Assembly (NCBI RefSeq): GCF_013404595.1
Contig: NZ_JABVAX010000004.1
Span: 248,001-312,000 of the forward strand
DNA: 64,000 bases
Direction of reading: 5' to 3'
Source of the DNA: Jannaschia marina
GTDB lineage: Bacteria > Pseudomonadota > Alphaproteobacteria > Rhodobacterales > Rhodobacteraceae
The notes below the pieces were generated by a model that saw nothing but the letters and a program-made list of their open reading frames with translations, did not search any database and was not told the origin of the DNA. Below are positions 9,098 through 17,772 of the stretch, in pieces. Position numbers and translations under genes: made by a program. Numbering within the stretch: the stretch's first letter is position 1; each line of letters starts with the position of its first letter.

Positions 9098-10641
9098 ACC
9101 GCCGCACGGTCCTGGCCGGCGTTTCGGCCCTGGCACTTCTGACGCCGACGGCGACGCGCGCGGCCATGCCGCGCTTCATCGAGACGACGCCCTTCACCCC
9201 CGATACCGTGCGGGAGATGGCCCGCGCGCTGGCGGCGAAGCCCTTCGAGCCCCGCGCCGAGGTTCCGGCCGAATGGCGCAACCTCACCTACGACGAATAC
9301 CGCAAGATCTGGTTCGACACCCGCAGCGCCATCTGGGCGGAGCAGGACCTTCCGTTCGAGATGGATCTCTTCCACCCCGGTCTCTACTTCCCGCGGGCGG
9401 TGGAAGTCGACGTCGTGCGCGCGGGCGAGGCGAACCGGCTCGCCTTCGACTTCGACCTCTTCGACAAGACGGACGACGCGCCCGAGCTGCCGGTGGACGA
9501 GAACATGGGCTATTCCGGCCTGCGCCTGCGCCACCAGTTCGCGGGCGAGGAGAACCACCGCGAATTCGCCGTCTTCCAGGGGGCGAGCTATTTCCGCGCG
9601 ATCGGCGCGATGCAGGCCTACGGGCTCTCGGCGCGGGGGCTCGCGCTGCGCACGGGCGACCCCGAGGGCGAGGAATTTCCCGACTTCATCCAGTTCTGGG
9701 TGCAGGAGCCGGCCCAGGGCGATCCGAACATCGTCGTCCACGCCCTGATGGACAGCCCCTCGGTCACGGGGGCCTTCCGGTTCCGCCTGACGCCGGGTGT
9801 CGCCTGCGAGATGGGCGTCGATTGCACGCTCTTCCCGCGGGTCGACCTCGATCACGTGGGCATCGCGCCGCTGACCTCGATGTTCCTCTACGATCAGACG
9901 AACCGTCCCCGCTTCCGCGATTTCCGCCCCGCGATCCACGACAGCGACGGGCTCCTCGTGTGGAACGGCGCGGGCGAGATGCTCTGGCGGTCGCTGGCGA
10001 ACCCGGTCGCGCTGCAGGTGTCGAGCTTCGTCGACAACAACCCGCGCGGCTTCGGCCTGATGCAACGGGCGCGCAAGCTGTCGGATTTCGCCGATCTCGA
10101 AGCCCACTACCACGACCGTCCCAGCCTCTGGATCGAGCCCGAGGGCGACTGGGGACCGGGCGTGGTGCGCCTCGTCGAGATCCCGTCGACGGAGGAGATC
10201 TACGACAACATCGTCGCCTACTGGCGTCCGCGCGCGCCGCTGCCCGCCGGCAGCGAGCACCGCTTCGCCTACAAGATGCTCTGGACGGACGAGGAGAACG
10301 CCGCCCCGCCGCCCCGCCGGGACGTGGCCAAGGTGCTCAACACGCATATGGGCCTGAACTTCAAGCGCGACGCCTGGCTGGCGGCCGTCGATTTCGCCGG
10401 CAGTCCGGTTCTCGATGCGCTGACCGAGAAATACGGCGCGCTGGAGGGGGCAACGGTGCACGTGGGCGCGCGGGTCGAGACCGGCTCGCCCGTTCTGCAA
10501 CGCAATCCCGAGACGGGCGGCGTGCGCGTGGCCTTCTCCTTCGACCCGGCCGATCAGGATCTGGTGGAACTTCGCGCACAACTCTTCGTTGACGGAGAGG
10601 CCGCAACGGAAGTCTGGCTCTACAGGTGGACACGCTCATGA
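9094..10641 (+). CDS. opgG: Periplasmic glucan biosynthesis protein OpgG/OpgD (MdoG/MdoD family)
   Basis: A 515-residue periplasmic protein of the MdoG/OpgG family, which shapes or releases the beta-glucan backbone made by OpgH. The start ATG overlaps the opgC stop. The N-terminus MNRRTVLAGVSALALL has a twin-arginine followed by a hydrophobic stretch, so export may be through Tat, as known for E. coli OpgD rather than OpgG. The mature protein has family segments such as FPRAVEVDVV, FAVFQGASYFRAIG, VHALMDSPSVTGAFRF and DNNPRGFGLMQRAR, the last being highly conserved. I give opgG by position in an opgC-opgG-opgH operon, but OpgD is equally compatible with the signal type. Confidence 0.88.
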   Translation: MNRRTVLAGVSALALLTPTATRAAMPRFIETTPFTPDTVREMARALAAKPFEPRAEVPAEWRNLTYDEYRKIWFDTRSAIWAEQDLPFEMDLFHPGLYFPRAVEVDVVRAGEANRLAFDFDLFDKTDDAPELPVDENMGYSGLRLRHQFAGEENHREFAVFQGASYFRAIGAMQAYGLSARGLALRTGDPEGEEFPDFIQFWVQEPAQGDPNIVVHALMDSPSVTGAFRFRLTPGVACEMGVDCTLFPRVDLDHVGIAPLTSMFLYDQTNRPRFRDFRPAIHDSDGLLVWNGAGEMLWRSLANPVALQVSSFVDNNPRGFGLMQRARKLSDFADLEAHYHDRPSLWIEPEGDWGPGVVRLVEIPSTEEIYDNIVAYWRPRAPLPAGSEHRFAYKMLWTDEENAAPPPRRDVAKVLNTHMGLNFKRDAWLAAVDFAGSPVLDALTEKYGALEGATVHVGARVETGSPVLQRNPETGGVRVAFSFDPADQDLVELRAQLFVDGEAATEVWLYRWTRS

Positions 10642-12488
10642 CCAAGACACCTGTTTTCTCCGTGATGCCCCCGCAGGCTCCGATCGCCCATCCCCGGCAG
10701 AACCTCTCCCGCCAGTTCCGCGATCGGCAGGCCCCGCCGCTGTCGCCGGATGCGGATGCCGCGCTCTGGCGGCTCGGTACGTTCCTGCCCGCCGCGATCG
10801 GGACGGTGGCGCTGCTCTGGGCGTTCCTTTCGTGGTTCGCCAACGACGGGACGAGCTGGGCCGAGGCCCTGCTGGCGGTGCTGATCGGGGCGGGCTTCTT
10901 CTGGATCGCGCTGACCTTCGTGACCGTCCTCGCGGGGTCCGGCGCGCTCCTGCGGCGGCACGGGGATGAGACCGGGGCGGTCACGCCCCTCGACGTCGCG
11001 CTCCTCATTCCCGTGCACGAGGAGGCTCCGTGGGACGTCTTCGGCAACGCCGCGGCCATGCTCGAACGGCTCGAGGCGGCACCCGGGGCGCACCGCTGGT
11101 CGCTCTACATCCTGTCGGACACCCGCAGCGCCGAAGGGGCCGCCCAAGAGAAGGCCGCCTTCGAGGCCCTGCGCGCGCGGCTGCCGCAGGTCCGCGTCTG
11201 GTATCGCCGGCGCGAGCGCAACACCGACCGCAAGGTCGGCAACCTCGCGCAATGGGTCGAGGGCTGGGGCGGCGCGCATGACGCCATGCTCGTGCTCGAC
11301 GCCGACAGCCTGATGTCGGCTCAGGCGATCCGCGCCCTCGCCGACACCATGGGCCGCGACCCGACGGCCGGTCTCATCCAGTCCTTCCCGCAACTCATCG
11401 GCGCCCGCAGCCTTTTCGCCCGCAGCCAGCAGTTCGCGAATGCCATCTACGGCGTGGCCCTGGCCGAGGGCCTCGCCCGCTGGACGGGGCGCGAGGGCAA
11501 CTACTGGGGGCACAACGCGATCATCCGCCTCAAGGCCTTCGCGGCCTCGGCGGGCCTGCCGCACGTGCGCGGGCTCCGGGGGCGGGATAACCTGATCCTC
11601 AGCCACGACTTCGTCGAGGCGGGCCTTCTGCGCCGCGCCGGCTGGTCGGTGCGCTTCCTGCCGCGGCTGCGCGGCAGCTACGAGGAGACGCCGCCGACGC
11701 TCATCGACCACGTCATCCGCGACCGTCGCTGGTGCAAGGGCAACCTGCAGCACCTCGGCCTTCTGGGGACGCGGGGGCTGCATTCGCTCTCGCGCTTCCA
11801 CATGTTCCACGGGGCCATGGGCTACCTGCTGTCGCCGCTCTGGTTCCTGCTGCTCACGCTCTGGGCGGTCATCGGCGTCTCAGAGGATCGGTCGATCATC
11901 AACTACTTCTCGCCCGAGAACCCGACCATCCCGAACTGGCCCGAGATGTCGCCTGTCAACCATGTCTGGCTGATGGTCACGATGTACGCGCTCCTGCTCG
12001 CACCCAAGATCGTGGGGGCCTCCGCGCTCATCGCCTCGGGTATGCCGGTGTCGCGGATGGGCGGGGGGCTGCGGTTCGTCGTCTCCCTCCTGGCGGAGAT
12101 CGCGGTCTCCATCGCCTATGCGCCGATCCTGATGGTGCAGCAGACCATGGCGGTCACGTCGGCTCTGACGGGCCGCGCGCTCGACTGGGCCCCGCAGGTC
12201 CGTGCGGGCGGCCGGCGGGGCTGGGGCACGCTCCTGAGGTTCCATGCCTTCGAGACGGTCCTCGGCGCGCTCCTGCTCCTAGGGATGGTGACGGGCTACG
12301 TATCGTTCTGGCTGATCCCGATCATGGCGAGCCTGCTTCTGGCCGCGCCGCTCTCGCGGCTTTCGGGGGTGGATCTCTCGGGGATGATGTCCACTCCGCA
12401 GGAGGTGCGGGCGCCCCTCGTGGCCAAGCGCGCCCGCGCCTGGCGCGACGAGCTGAAGGCCCGTCTCGGCGTGACGCCGGCCGAATAG
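10638..12488 (+). CDS. opgH: Glucans biosynthesis glucosyltransferase OpgH (MdoH)
   Basis: A 616-residue inner-membrane family 2 glycosyltransferase that polymerises UDP-glucose into the periplasmic glucan backbone. Two membrane helices near residues 48-70 and 75-100 precede the cytosolic catalytic domain. That domain has LIPVHEEAP, the metal-binding LDADS at 220-224, SHDFVEAGLLRRAGW and an acceptor-site DRRWCKGNLQHL in place of QRRW. About five more helices follow. I start at ATG 10638, which forms an ATGA overlap with the opgG stop; a GTG twelve bases upstream is possible. The gene ends two bases before the convergent esterase gene. Confidence 0.93.
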   Translation: MTKTPVFSVMPPQAPIAHPRQNLSRQFRDRQAPPLSPDADAALWRLGTFLPAAIGTVALLWAFLSWFANDGTSWAEALLAVLIGAGFFWIALTFVTVLAGSGALLRRHGDETGAVTPLDVALLIPVHEEAPWDVFGNAAAMLERLEAAPGAHRWSLYILSDTRSAEGAAQEKAAFEALRARLPQVRVWYRRRERNTDRKVGNLAQWVEGWGGAHDAMLVLDADSLMSAQAIRALADTMGRDPTAGLIQSFPQLIGARSLFARSQQFANAIYGVALAEGLARWTGREGNYWGHNAIIRLKAFAASAGLPHVRGLRGRDNLILSHDFVEAGLLRRAGWSVRFLPRLRGSYEETPPTLIDHVIRDRRWCKGNLQHLGLLGTRGLHSLSRFHMFHGAMGYLLSPLWFLLLTLWAVIGVSEDRSIINYFSPENPTIPNWPEMSPVNHVWLMVTMYALLLAPKIVGASALIASGMPVSRMGGGLRFVVSLLAEIAVSIAYAPILMVQQTMAVTSALTGRALDWAPQVRAGGRRGWGTLLRFHAFETVLGALLLLGMVTGYVSFWLIPIMASLLLAAPLSRLSGVDLSGMMSTPQEVRAPLVAKRARAWRDELKARLGVTPAE

Positions 12489-12490
12489 GC

Positions 12491-13339
12491 TCAGCCCGGC
12501 GTCGCCGCGGCGTCGGGCAGGGCCTCGTACCAGTCGAGCATCATCTCCGCCCAGCCGGCCGGAACGCCGTGCCCGCCGGGGAAGAGCGCGAACTCCAGCG
12601 CACTGCCCTCGTCGCAGTCCCACGACCGGCGCAGGAATTCTCCCGTCGTGGCGTGCCCCGTCGGATCGGGCCGCGCGCAGCCGTTCGCCGCCCGGAAGAG
12701 GGCGAGACCCTCGAAGATGTCGCCCTGCAGCCATTGCCCCCCGCGCAGCGGCCGACCTTCGAGCGGCACCGTCCCGTCGCGCCAGCCATGGGTGTGGAAG
12801 AGCCGCACCGGCCCGGCACAGGCCTCGGGATGGGGCCGCCAGAAGCCGCCGGAGACGGGGGCGTAGGCGGGGAAGGCCCCTGGCGTCTCGCAGGCCAGGT
12901 AGGTGACCATGAACGCCCCGGCCGAAAAGCCGGCGAGGATCACGCGGTCGGGGTCGATCCCGTGGCGATCGGCGGCGTCGGCGATTACCTCGGCGAAGAA
13001 GGCGGCCTCGTCGCGCGGGGTCTCGCGCACGAGATCCCGCCGAAAGGTCCAGATCCCGCCGGTGCGTCCGCTCCGCCAGGGCAGGCCGTCCGGTGCGATG
13101 ACCGCATAGCCCCGCGCCGTGATCGCCTCGACCGTGCCCGTCATGCCGAGCACGCCGCGCCCCGTGCCGCCGGCCCCGTGCAGGAAGAGCACGGCGGGCA
13201 CGGCCCCGCCGGCATCGGGCAGGGCGACGCGGTACGCCCCGAGCGGCACCTCGCAGACGGGGCCGTCGCGCGTGCAGGCGTCAGCGTGCGCCGGGAGGCC
13301 CAGGAGGGCGAGGGCCGTGACCGCCGCGCGCAGGATCAC
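12491..13339 (-). CDS. Secreted PHB-depolymerase-like esterase
   Basis: A 282-residue alpha/beta hydrolase of the LpqC / poly(3-hydroxybutyrate) depolymerase type. It begins at a GTG that overlaps the stop of the upstream rhodanese gene (GTGA), which settles the start. The first 19 residues (MILRAAVTALALLGLPAHA) are a Sec signal peptide, so the enzyme is periplasmic or secreted. The oxyanion segment LFLHGAGGTG and the nucleophile elbow AGFSAGAF (Ser139) are clear. HTHGWRDGTVP supplies a likely acid region and FPGGHGVP the catalytic His. Several cysteines in the mature part may form disulfides. Real substrates of this family range from feruloyl esters to polyesters, and none can be chosen here. 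Confidence 0.85.
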   Translation of the reverse strand: MILRAAVTALALLGLPAHADACTRDGPVCEVPLGAYRVALPDAGGAVPAVLFLHGAGGTGRGVLGMTGTVEAITARGYAVIAPDGLPWRSGRTGGIWTFRRDLVRETPRDEAAFFAEVIADAADRHGIDPDRVILAGFSAGAFMVTYLACETPGAFPAYAPVSGGFWRPHPEACAGPVRLFHTHGWRDGTVPLEGRPLRGGQWLQGDIFEGLALFRAANGCARPDPTGHATTGEFLRRSWDCDEGSALEFALFPGGHGVPAGWAEMMLDWYEALPDAAATPG

Positions 13340-13806
13340 GGACGCACCACCGGCAGGCCCCGTTCGAGCCAGCCCGGGCCGGCGGAGGAGCCGAGCATCC
13401 CCTCGGGCACGTCGATGATGCTGGTGAACCCGGCCTCGGCGAGCCGTGCGCTCATGCGGTCCGAGCGGACGCCCCGCGCGCAGATGAGCGCGATGGGCCG
13501 GCCGGTGTCGCCCCCGGCCAGATCGGTCAGGGCGGCCACGAAATCGTCCCGCCTCATGTCGAGCGGCCGCGCGCCCGGGGCGATGCCGGTCTCCTCCCAT
13601 TCGCCGGGGCGGCGGATGTCGATCAGCAGGATCTCTCCCGCCTCGACCGCGGCCAGCGTCTCGGGCGGCGTCAGCGCGGCCCCCTCGAAGCGGTCGCGCC
13701 GGACGTAGGCGGTGGCCGCGGCAACGCTCGCGAGGCCGGCCCCGCCGGCGAGGATCAACAGGCGGCGGCGCGACAGGCGCGGGGCGGCAAGGGTCTGATC
13801 TGTCAT
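13336..13806 (-). CDS. Rhodanese-like domain protein with N-terminal membrane/Tat segment
   Basis: A 156-residue protein. The N-terminus carries LSRRRLLILAGGAGLASVAAA, an Arg-rich segment followed by a hydrophobic stretch that could be a Tat signal or an uncleaved anchor, so the rhodanese domain is probably periplasmic. The domain has LLIDIRRPGEW and an active-site loop with Cys109 in ICARGVRS, so the catalytic cysteine is kept and sulfurtransferase activity is possible. I chose the ATG at 13806 because AGGAG lies five bases before it; a GTG two codons upstream would overlap that site. It is coupled to the downstream secreted esterase by a 4-base overlap. Confidence 0.85.
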   Translation of the reverse strand: MTDQTLAAPRLSRRRLLILAGGAGLASVAAATAYVRRDRFEGAALTPPETLAAVEAGEILLIDIRRPGEWEETGIAPGARPLDMRRDDFVAALTDLAGGDTGRPIALICARGVRSDRMSARLAEAGFTSIIDVPEGMLGSSAGPGWLERGLPVVRP

Positions 13807-14055
13807 GGACACTCCTTTGCGCCGACATAGCCTGCGCCCCGCGCCGGGCCAAAATCAACTTCCGGTGACGGAATTAGGCCTGCGTTAAGGGCCGCGCGGT
13901 AGGAGGGGTATGTCACCCAGCACGGATGGAGCGCAGAGATCAACGCGGGCCTCGATACGCAGACGGGTTCTCCACCGTCCCGCCACCCGGACGAGGGACG
14001 GCGCGACGTCGGGCAGGGGGCCTATGCGCTCGGCACCGCGGCGCTGCCCCGCCTG

Positions 14056-14487
14056 GTGGCGACGCTCGGATCCTGCGTGGCGGTGATCCTCCACGACCGG
14101 CTCGCCGGGCGCGGCGGGATGACCCATATCTTCCATTGCGTCGATCCCGGGCCCATGGGCGGATCCGCTGTCGTCGCCGAGATCGAACGGCTGGTGAACG
14201 CGCTGATGCGGGCCGGCTCCCCGCGCATCGCGCTCGACGCGCGGATCGTCGGCGGGGCGCATCTTTTCGGGCGCGGGCGCGACGTCGGGGCCGAGATCGC
14301 CGGCGTCTGCGAGCAGTATCTCCTGTCAGAGCGGATTCCGATCGTCGAGCGACGGCTCGGGGGGCACGACGCGCGGCGCATCGTCTTCGACTGCCGCACG
14401 GGCGACCTGCAGGTCACGCTCCCGGCCGTCCCGCCGCCCGATGCGGAGCGGAACACGCGGCCGGCACGGGATCCGGAGATCTTCTAG
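14056..14487 (+). CDS. cheD: CheD chemoreceptor glutamine deamidase (5' end uncertain)
   Basis: The frame encodes the CheD core: ATLGSCVAVILHD with the catalytic Cys, a GGMTHIFHC segment with the catalytic His, then RIVGGAHLFGRGRDVG and a C-terminal RRIVFDCRTGDLQV. CheD deamidates glutamines in chemoreceptors and can bind CheC/CheY. The same frame upstream (from about 13990) still encodes family-like sequence (RRDVGQGAYALGTAALPRLV) but contains no ATG, GTG or TTG back to a stop at 13900-13902. The good ATG with AGGAGG at 13910 lies in another frame. The coordinates given start at the first in-frame GTG, which is too short for CheD. A frameshift, sequencing error or unusual start is likely. 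The gene is far from the che operon at 35-40 kb. Confidence 0.72.
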   Translation: MATLGSCVAVILHDRLAGRGGMTHIFHCVDPGPMGGSAVVAEIERLVNALMRAGSPRIALDARIVGGAHLFGRGRDVGAEIAGVCEQYLLSERIPIVERRLGGHDARRIVFDCRTGDLQVTLPAVPPPDAERNTRPARDPEIF

Positions 14488-14502
14488 ACGGGCCGGCGGG
14501 AG

Positions 14503-14525
14503 GTCGTCGGGTCTAATCCGACGAC
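14503..14525. other. Inverted repeat downstream of cheD
   Basis: An 8-bp perfect inverted repeat, GTCGTCGG (14503-14510) and CCGACGAC (14518-14525) with a 7-base loop, lies 16 bases after the cheD stop. It could act as a transcription end signal or mRNA stabiliser, but no T tract follows. A second GC hairpin lies a little further down in the same 169-base spacer before the uronate dehydrogenase gene. Confidence 0.45.
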
Positions 14526-14656
14526 GGGGCACCGCTCCGGCCGTAAGGTGCCGTCATGGTGGGGCTCGCCCCGACCATCTCCGCCCCGTACCCCGTCGCT
14601 GGCCATCGCCGCTCGCCCGCGCTAGCCAAGGGCGACACCGCTGCCGGAGGACACCC

Positions 14657-15493
14657 ATGAAGAAGATCGTACTGACGGGGGCCGCCGGGCGCCTCGGCTC
14701 CTACCTGAGGGAGCCGCTGACGAAGCTCTGCGACACGCTCGTCTCCACCGACATCGCCGAGGACATCGGCACGCCCTATCCGGGCGAGACCTACATGCAG
14801 GCCGATCTCGCCAGCCTCGACGACATGCTGCGCGTGCTGGAGGGAGCCGAGATGGTCGTCCACTTCGGGGCCTTCGTCGACGAGGGGCCGTTCGAGGAGT
14901 TGCTCGGCCCGAACTTCATCGGGGCCTACAACGTCTGGGAGGCGGCGCATCGCCACGGACTCCGGCGCGTGGTCTATGCCTCCTCGATCCACGCGGTCGG
15001 CATGTATCCCAAGACCGAGTGCATCGGCACCGACGTACCCCACCGGCCGGATACATTCTACGGTCTCGCCAAGTGCTTCGCCGAGGACCTGGGCCGCATG
15101 TACTGGGAGAAGCGGGGTCTCGAGAGCGTCCACCTGCGCATCCTGTCCTGCGCGCAGGTCAACAACGCGCGCGCGCTCGGCTCCTGGCTCAGCTACGACG
15201 ATCTCATCCAGCTCGTGACCCGCTCTATCGACACGCCGGTGACCGGGTTCTCGGTGGTCTACGGCGTCTCGAACAACGACCGCGCTCCGGTCGACAATTC
15301 GAAGGCCGCGTTCCTCGGCTACCGCCCGAAGGACAACGCCGAGGTCTTCGCCGAGCAGGTGCTGGCCGCGACCGACCCTCTCGACCCGCAGGATCCGGGG
15401 CACATGTGTCACGGCGGGCCGTTCGCCGCCGTCGAACTCGGCAATTCGGGGCTCGCGACGATGAACGTGATCGACGACCGCAAGACGACCTGA
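14657..15493 (+). CDS. NAD-dependent uronate dehydrogenase-like epimerase/dehydratase
   Basis: A 278-residue short-chain (extended SDR) dehydrogenase. The N-terminal NAD-binding motif is GAAGRLG (residues 8-14) and the catalytic pair is Tyr135 and Lys139 in TFYGLAKC, with the Ser in YASSIHAVG. Overall it follows the uronate dehydrogenase (Udh) pattern known from Agrobacterium and Pseudomonas: YPKTECIG, PDTFYGLAKCFAEDLGRMY and GYRPKDNAEVFAEQ all have close counterparts. Udh oxidises D-galacturonate and D-glucuronate to the aldaric lactones. The start has GGAGGA at good spacing. The gene has no visible pathway neighbours, so sugar-acid specificity is inferred from similarity only. Confidence 0.78.
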   Translation: MKKIVLTGAAGRLGSYLREPLTKLCDTLVSTDIAEDIGTPYPGETYMQADLASLDDMLRVLEGAEMVVHFGAFVDEGPFEELLGPNFIGAYNVWEAAHRHGLRRVVYASSIHAVGMYPKTECIGTDVPHRPDTFYGLAKCFAEDLGRMYWEKRGLESVHLRILSCAQVNNARALGSWLSYDDLIQLVTRSIDTPVTGFSVVYGVSNNDRAPVDNSKAAFLGYRPKDNAEVFAEQVLAATDPLDPQDPGHMCHGGPFAAVELGNSGLATMNVIDDRKTT

Positions 15494-15848
15494 GGCCGGA
15501 ACGGAAGGCGGGGAAGCGTGCGGTATCTTCGCCGCCTGTCATGTCATGGCGAACACCGGCGGCGTCACGAAGGAGTGCGGTCTTTCGACGGCGTGCCGCG
15601 ACACGAGCCCGTGGCCGCCGGACGGCGTGCAATGCGCGTCCCGGCCATCGCCCCGCCGACTTGCGCTGCGGGGATATGGCGCGGGTCCGATCCGCTCTCG
15701 CCGCATCCGGGTGGGCAACGGCTGTGAGGCGGGTGTCACGAAATCCGCCTCACCGGAGATCACCGTCGACCGAGTGGGTTTCCGATGACGTGAGACGAGA
15801 GGGGGCCGGCTTCCCGCCATCGCCTCTCCGTTTGCCGTCGCGATCCTT
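15494..15848. other. 355-base intergenic stretch without a convincing gene
   Basis: This lies between two genes that converge (uronate dehydrogenase and the RTX hydrolase). Short open frames exist on both strands, but they are Arg/Ser/Pro-rich, overlap each other and have no recognisable domain. I see no tRNA, terminator with a T tract, or repeat family here. Confidence 0.5.
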
Positions 15849-17609
15849 CTATCCGAAGAGGAAATCCTCCTCCTGAAGGCAGCCCGTCGTGCCGAAGAGC
15901 AGAATGGAGTCACCGTCGCCATAGACTATTTCCTGGCGGCCCCAAGCGCCCTGTTCGATCCGGAGATCCTCGAAACTCAGGCCGGTGGCGGAGAGGTCGA
16001 TGACGTCGGTTCCGGGCTCGAAGCGCAGGAGACGGTCCCGCCCGTCGCCCAACTCGAAAACGAACCTGTCGGCCCCGCGGCCACCCTGCAGAAAGTCTGC
16101 GCCACGCCCGCCGTCGAGGACGTCGTCGCCCGAGCCACCGCGCAGGTGATCGCGTCCCTCGCCGCCCTCGAGCCAGTCGTCGCCGCCGCGCCCGCGGAGG
16201 CGGTCATGGCCCGCACCGCCCAGTAGCCTGTCTTCGCCGTGACCGCCCGAGAGGTTGTCATGGCCGCCCAGTCCGATCAGCTGATTGTCCGCATGCGCGG
16301 CATCGGGCGTCTGTCGCAAGACGTCGATCCTGTCGTACCCGTCGGTTCCGATCCGGAGGGTGGAGCCGTCCGTGAACTCGAACCGGCCGGTGTCCAGCGC
16401 GGAGATGGCCCCGTCGAGGGTAAGCGACACATCGGCTGCAGTCACCTTTGTCCGGGGCGATCCATCGACGGACGTCGCTTCGGACAGGTTCAGATCGGCC
16501 GCCGGGACCGCCATTTCGAAGACATCCGAGTCGGGATCGAAGCGGCCCCATTCCTCGTCGTTGAAGAGCGCGGCGAAGGCTTGCAGCATCAGGTCTGCCG
16601 GATCCGCGTCGAAATGGGAGGCCGCCACGGAGACGATGGTTCCCGTCTCGACGTCGAGGAAAGTCGCGGACCGCGTTCCCAGCGTGCCGCCCTGAAAGCC
16701 GATCAGCTGCTTGCCGAAGACCACCCCGGAGGAGATGCCGAGGCCCTCTCCGGCCATGTCGGGGTTACCATCCTCTGCCCGGAAGTCGAGCATCTGCTCC
16801 AGAATTTCGGGCGGCAGCAAGGTTTTCGATACGAGAAGCGCGTCGAAGAACCGGATCATGTCGGACGTCGTCGACACGACACCGCCCGCGCCGCCGAGAT
16901 CGATCGGCATGTCGGTGACGTCGAGCGCAGGCCCGTCACCGAGATCGACATAGCTGCGGAGCCGGTCGTCCGACCGATCCGACGGATCGAGCTTGCTGTC
17001 CTCCATACCCGCACCGTCAAAAATGCGGTCCTGGAACAGATCGGAGAGCGACTCACCGGTCACCGCTTCCACCAGACGTTGGAGCAGCAGATAGTTTGTG
17101 TTGGAATATGCATAGGCGGTGCCGGGCTCGGACAGGGGCGGCACATCCTCGACGAAAGTCAGAAGACGGTCGGGGCCTATCGGTTTGGTCGGATCGGCCA
17201 GCAGCTCTTCGAACATGGCCGGAAGGCCGGACTGCCCTGGAACACTGTCGAAATCTGCGATGCCCGAGCGATGCGAGAGAAGTTCCCGCACCGTGACCAC
17301 CTCCGCGTTCGCGACCTCGGGCATGTCGTAATAGTCCGAGGCGCGGGCATCGAGGTCGATAAGCCCCTCGGCTGCGAGCTGCAGGACGATGACCGACGTC
17401 ATGATTTTGGTCTGCGAGCCGATCTCGAAGGTGTTGGACACGCGCGCGGCCTCACCGGTGTCGACACCGGTGAGGCCCTTCGCCTGTGCCACCGAAAGGC
17501 CGTAGCGCCAGCTTTCCACCAGGACGGCGGGCGCGGGGGTGTCGTCAAAATAGGCATCGAGCGCTGCGCGTTGGGACGCGCCGAGGGCGGATGGATCGAA
17601 GACTGTCAT
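15849..17609 (-). CDS. Serine hydrolase (beta-lactamase class C fold) fused to RTX repeats
   Basis: A 586-residue protein joining a penicillin-binding/class C beta-lactamase-like domain (about residues 20-360) to a C-terminal block of RTX nonapeptides. In the catalytic domain the SxxK motif is Ser65-Gln-Thr-Lys68 and the YxN motif is Tyr168-Ser-Asn170. The usual third motif (HxG/KTG) reads FQGGTLGTRS, lacking His or Lys. From about residue 444 there are seven or eight GGxGxDxLx units, then an RTX-type terminal segment. Such tails bind calcium and serve type I secretion. No N-terminal Sec signal is present, consistent with that route; the exporter is not in the window. Start chosen at MTVFDPSALG. 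It is divergent from the AraC regulator. Confidence 0.88.
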   Translation of the reverse strand: MTVFDPSALGASQRAALDAYFDDTPAPAVLVESWRYGLSVAQAKGLTGVDTGEAARVSNTFEIGSQTKIMTSVIVLQLAAEGLIDLDARASDYYDMPEVANAEVVTVRELLSHRSGIADFDSVPGQSGLPAMFEELLADPTKPIGPDRLLTFVEDVPPLSEPGTAYAYSNTNYLLLQRLVEAVTGESLSDLFQDRIFDGAGMEDSKLDPSDRSDDRLRSYVDLGDGPALDVTDMPIDLGGAGGVVSTTSDMIRFFDALLVSKTLLPPEILEQMLDFRAEDGNPDMAGEGLGISSGVVFGKQLIGFQGGTLGTRSATFLDVETGTIVSVAASHFDADPADLMLQAFAALFNDEEWGRFDPDSDVFEMAVPAADLNLSEATSVDGSPRTKVTAADVSLTLDGAISALDTGRFEFTDGSTLRIGTDGYDRIDVLRQTPDAAHADNQLIGLGGHDNLSGGHGEDRLLGGAGHDRLRGRGGDDWLEGGEGRDHLRGGSGDDVLDGGRGADFLQGGRGADRFVFELGDGRDRLLRFEPGTDVIDLSATGLSFEDLRIEQGAWGRQEIVYGDGDSILLFGTTGCLQEEDFLFG

Positions 17610-17772
17610 GGGGTCACCTCGTTGTGTCGCATACCCTGTGCATGCCGGACGTCCCCTATCGGTGGAGGAATGCCGAGGTGGCATCGCGTGACGGGGAGGA
17701 CAGGCTTGCGTTCCGACAGGAAGGCCGGCACAGGGCGGACGAGCGTTTCAACGGAAGCGGGGAGATGAACCC
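17610..17772. promoter_or_regulatory. Divergent control region between RTX hydrolase and AraC regulator
   Basis: This 163-base region separates two genes transcribed away from each other, so both promoters should lie here. I cannot assign -35/-10 elements or an operator with confidence. The arrangement makes it likely that the AraC-type protein controls the hydrolase gene. Confidence 0.4.

Noticed and set aside
15546..15788. An 80-codon plus-strand frame after the uronate dehydrogenase gene
   Set aside because: No ribosome site, no domain, and composition like its reverse-strand shadow.
15977..16261. Glycine/aspartate-rich repeats taken as tandem DNA repeats
   Set aside because: They are the coding repeats of RTX nonapeptides in the serine hydrolase and not an independent DNA element.
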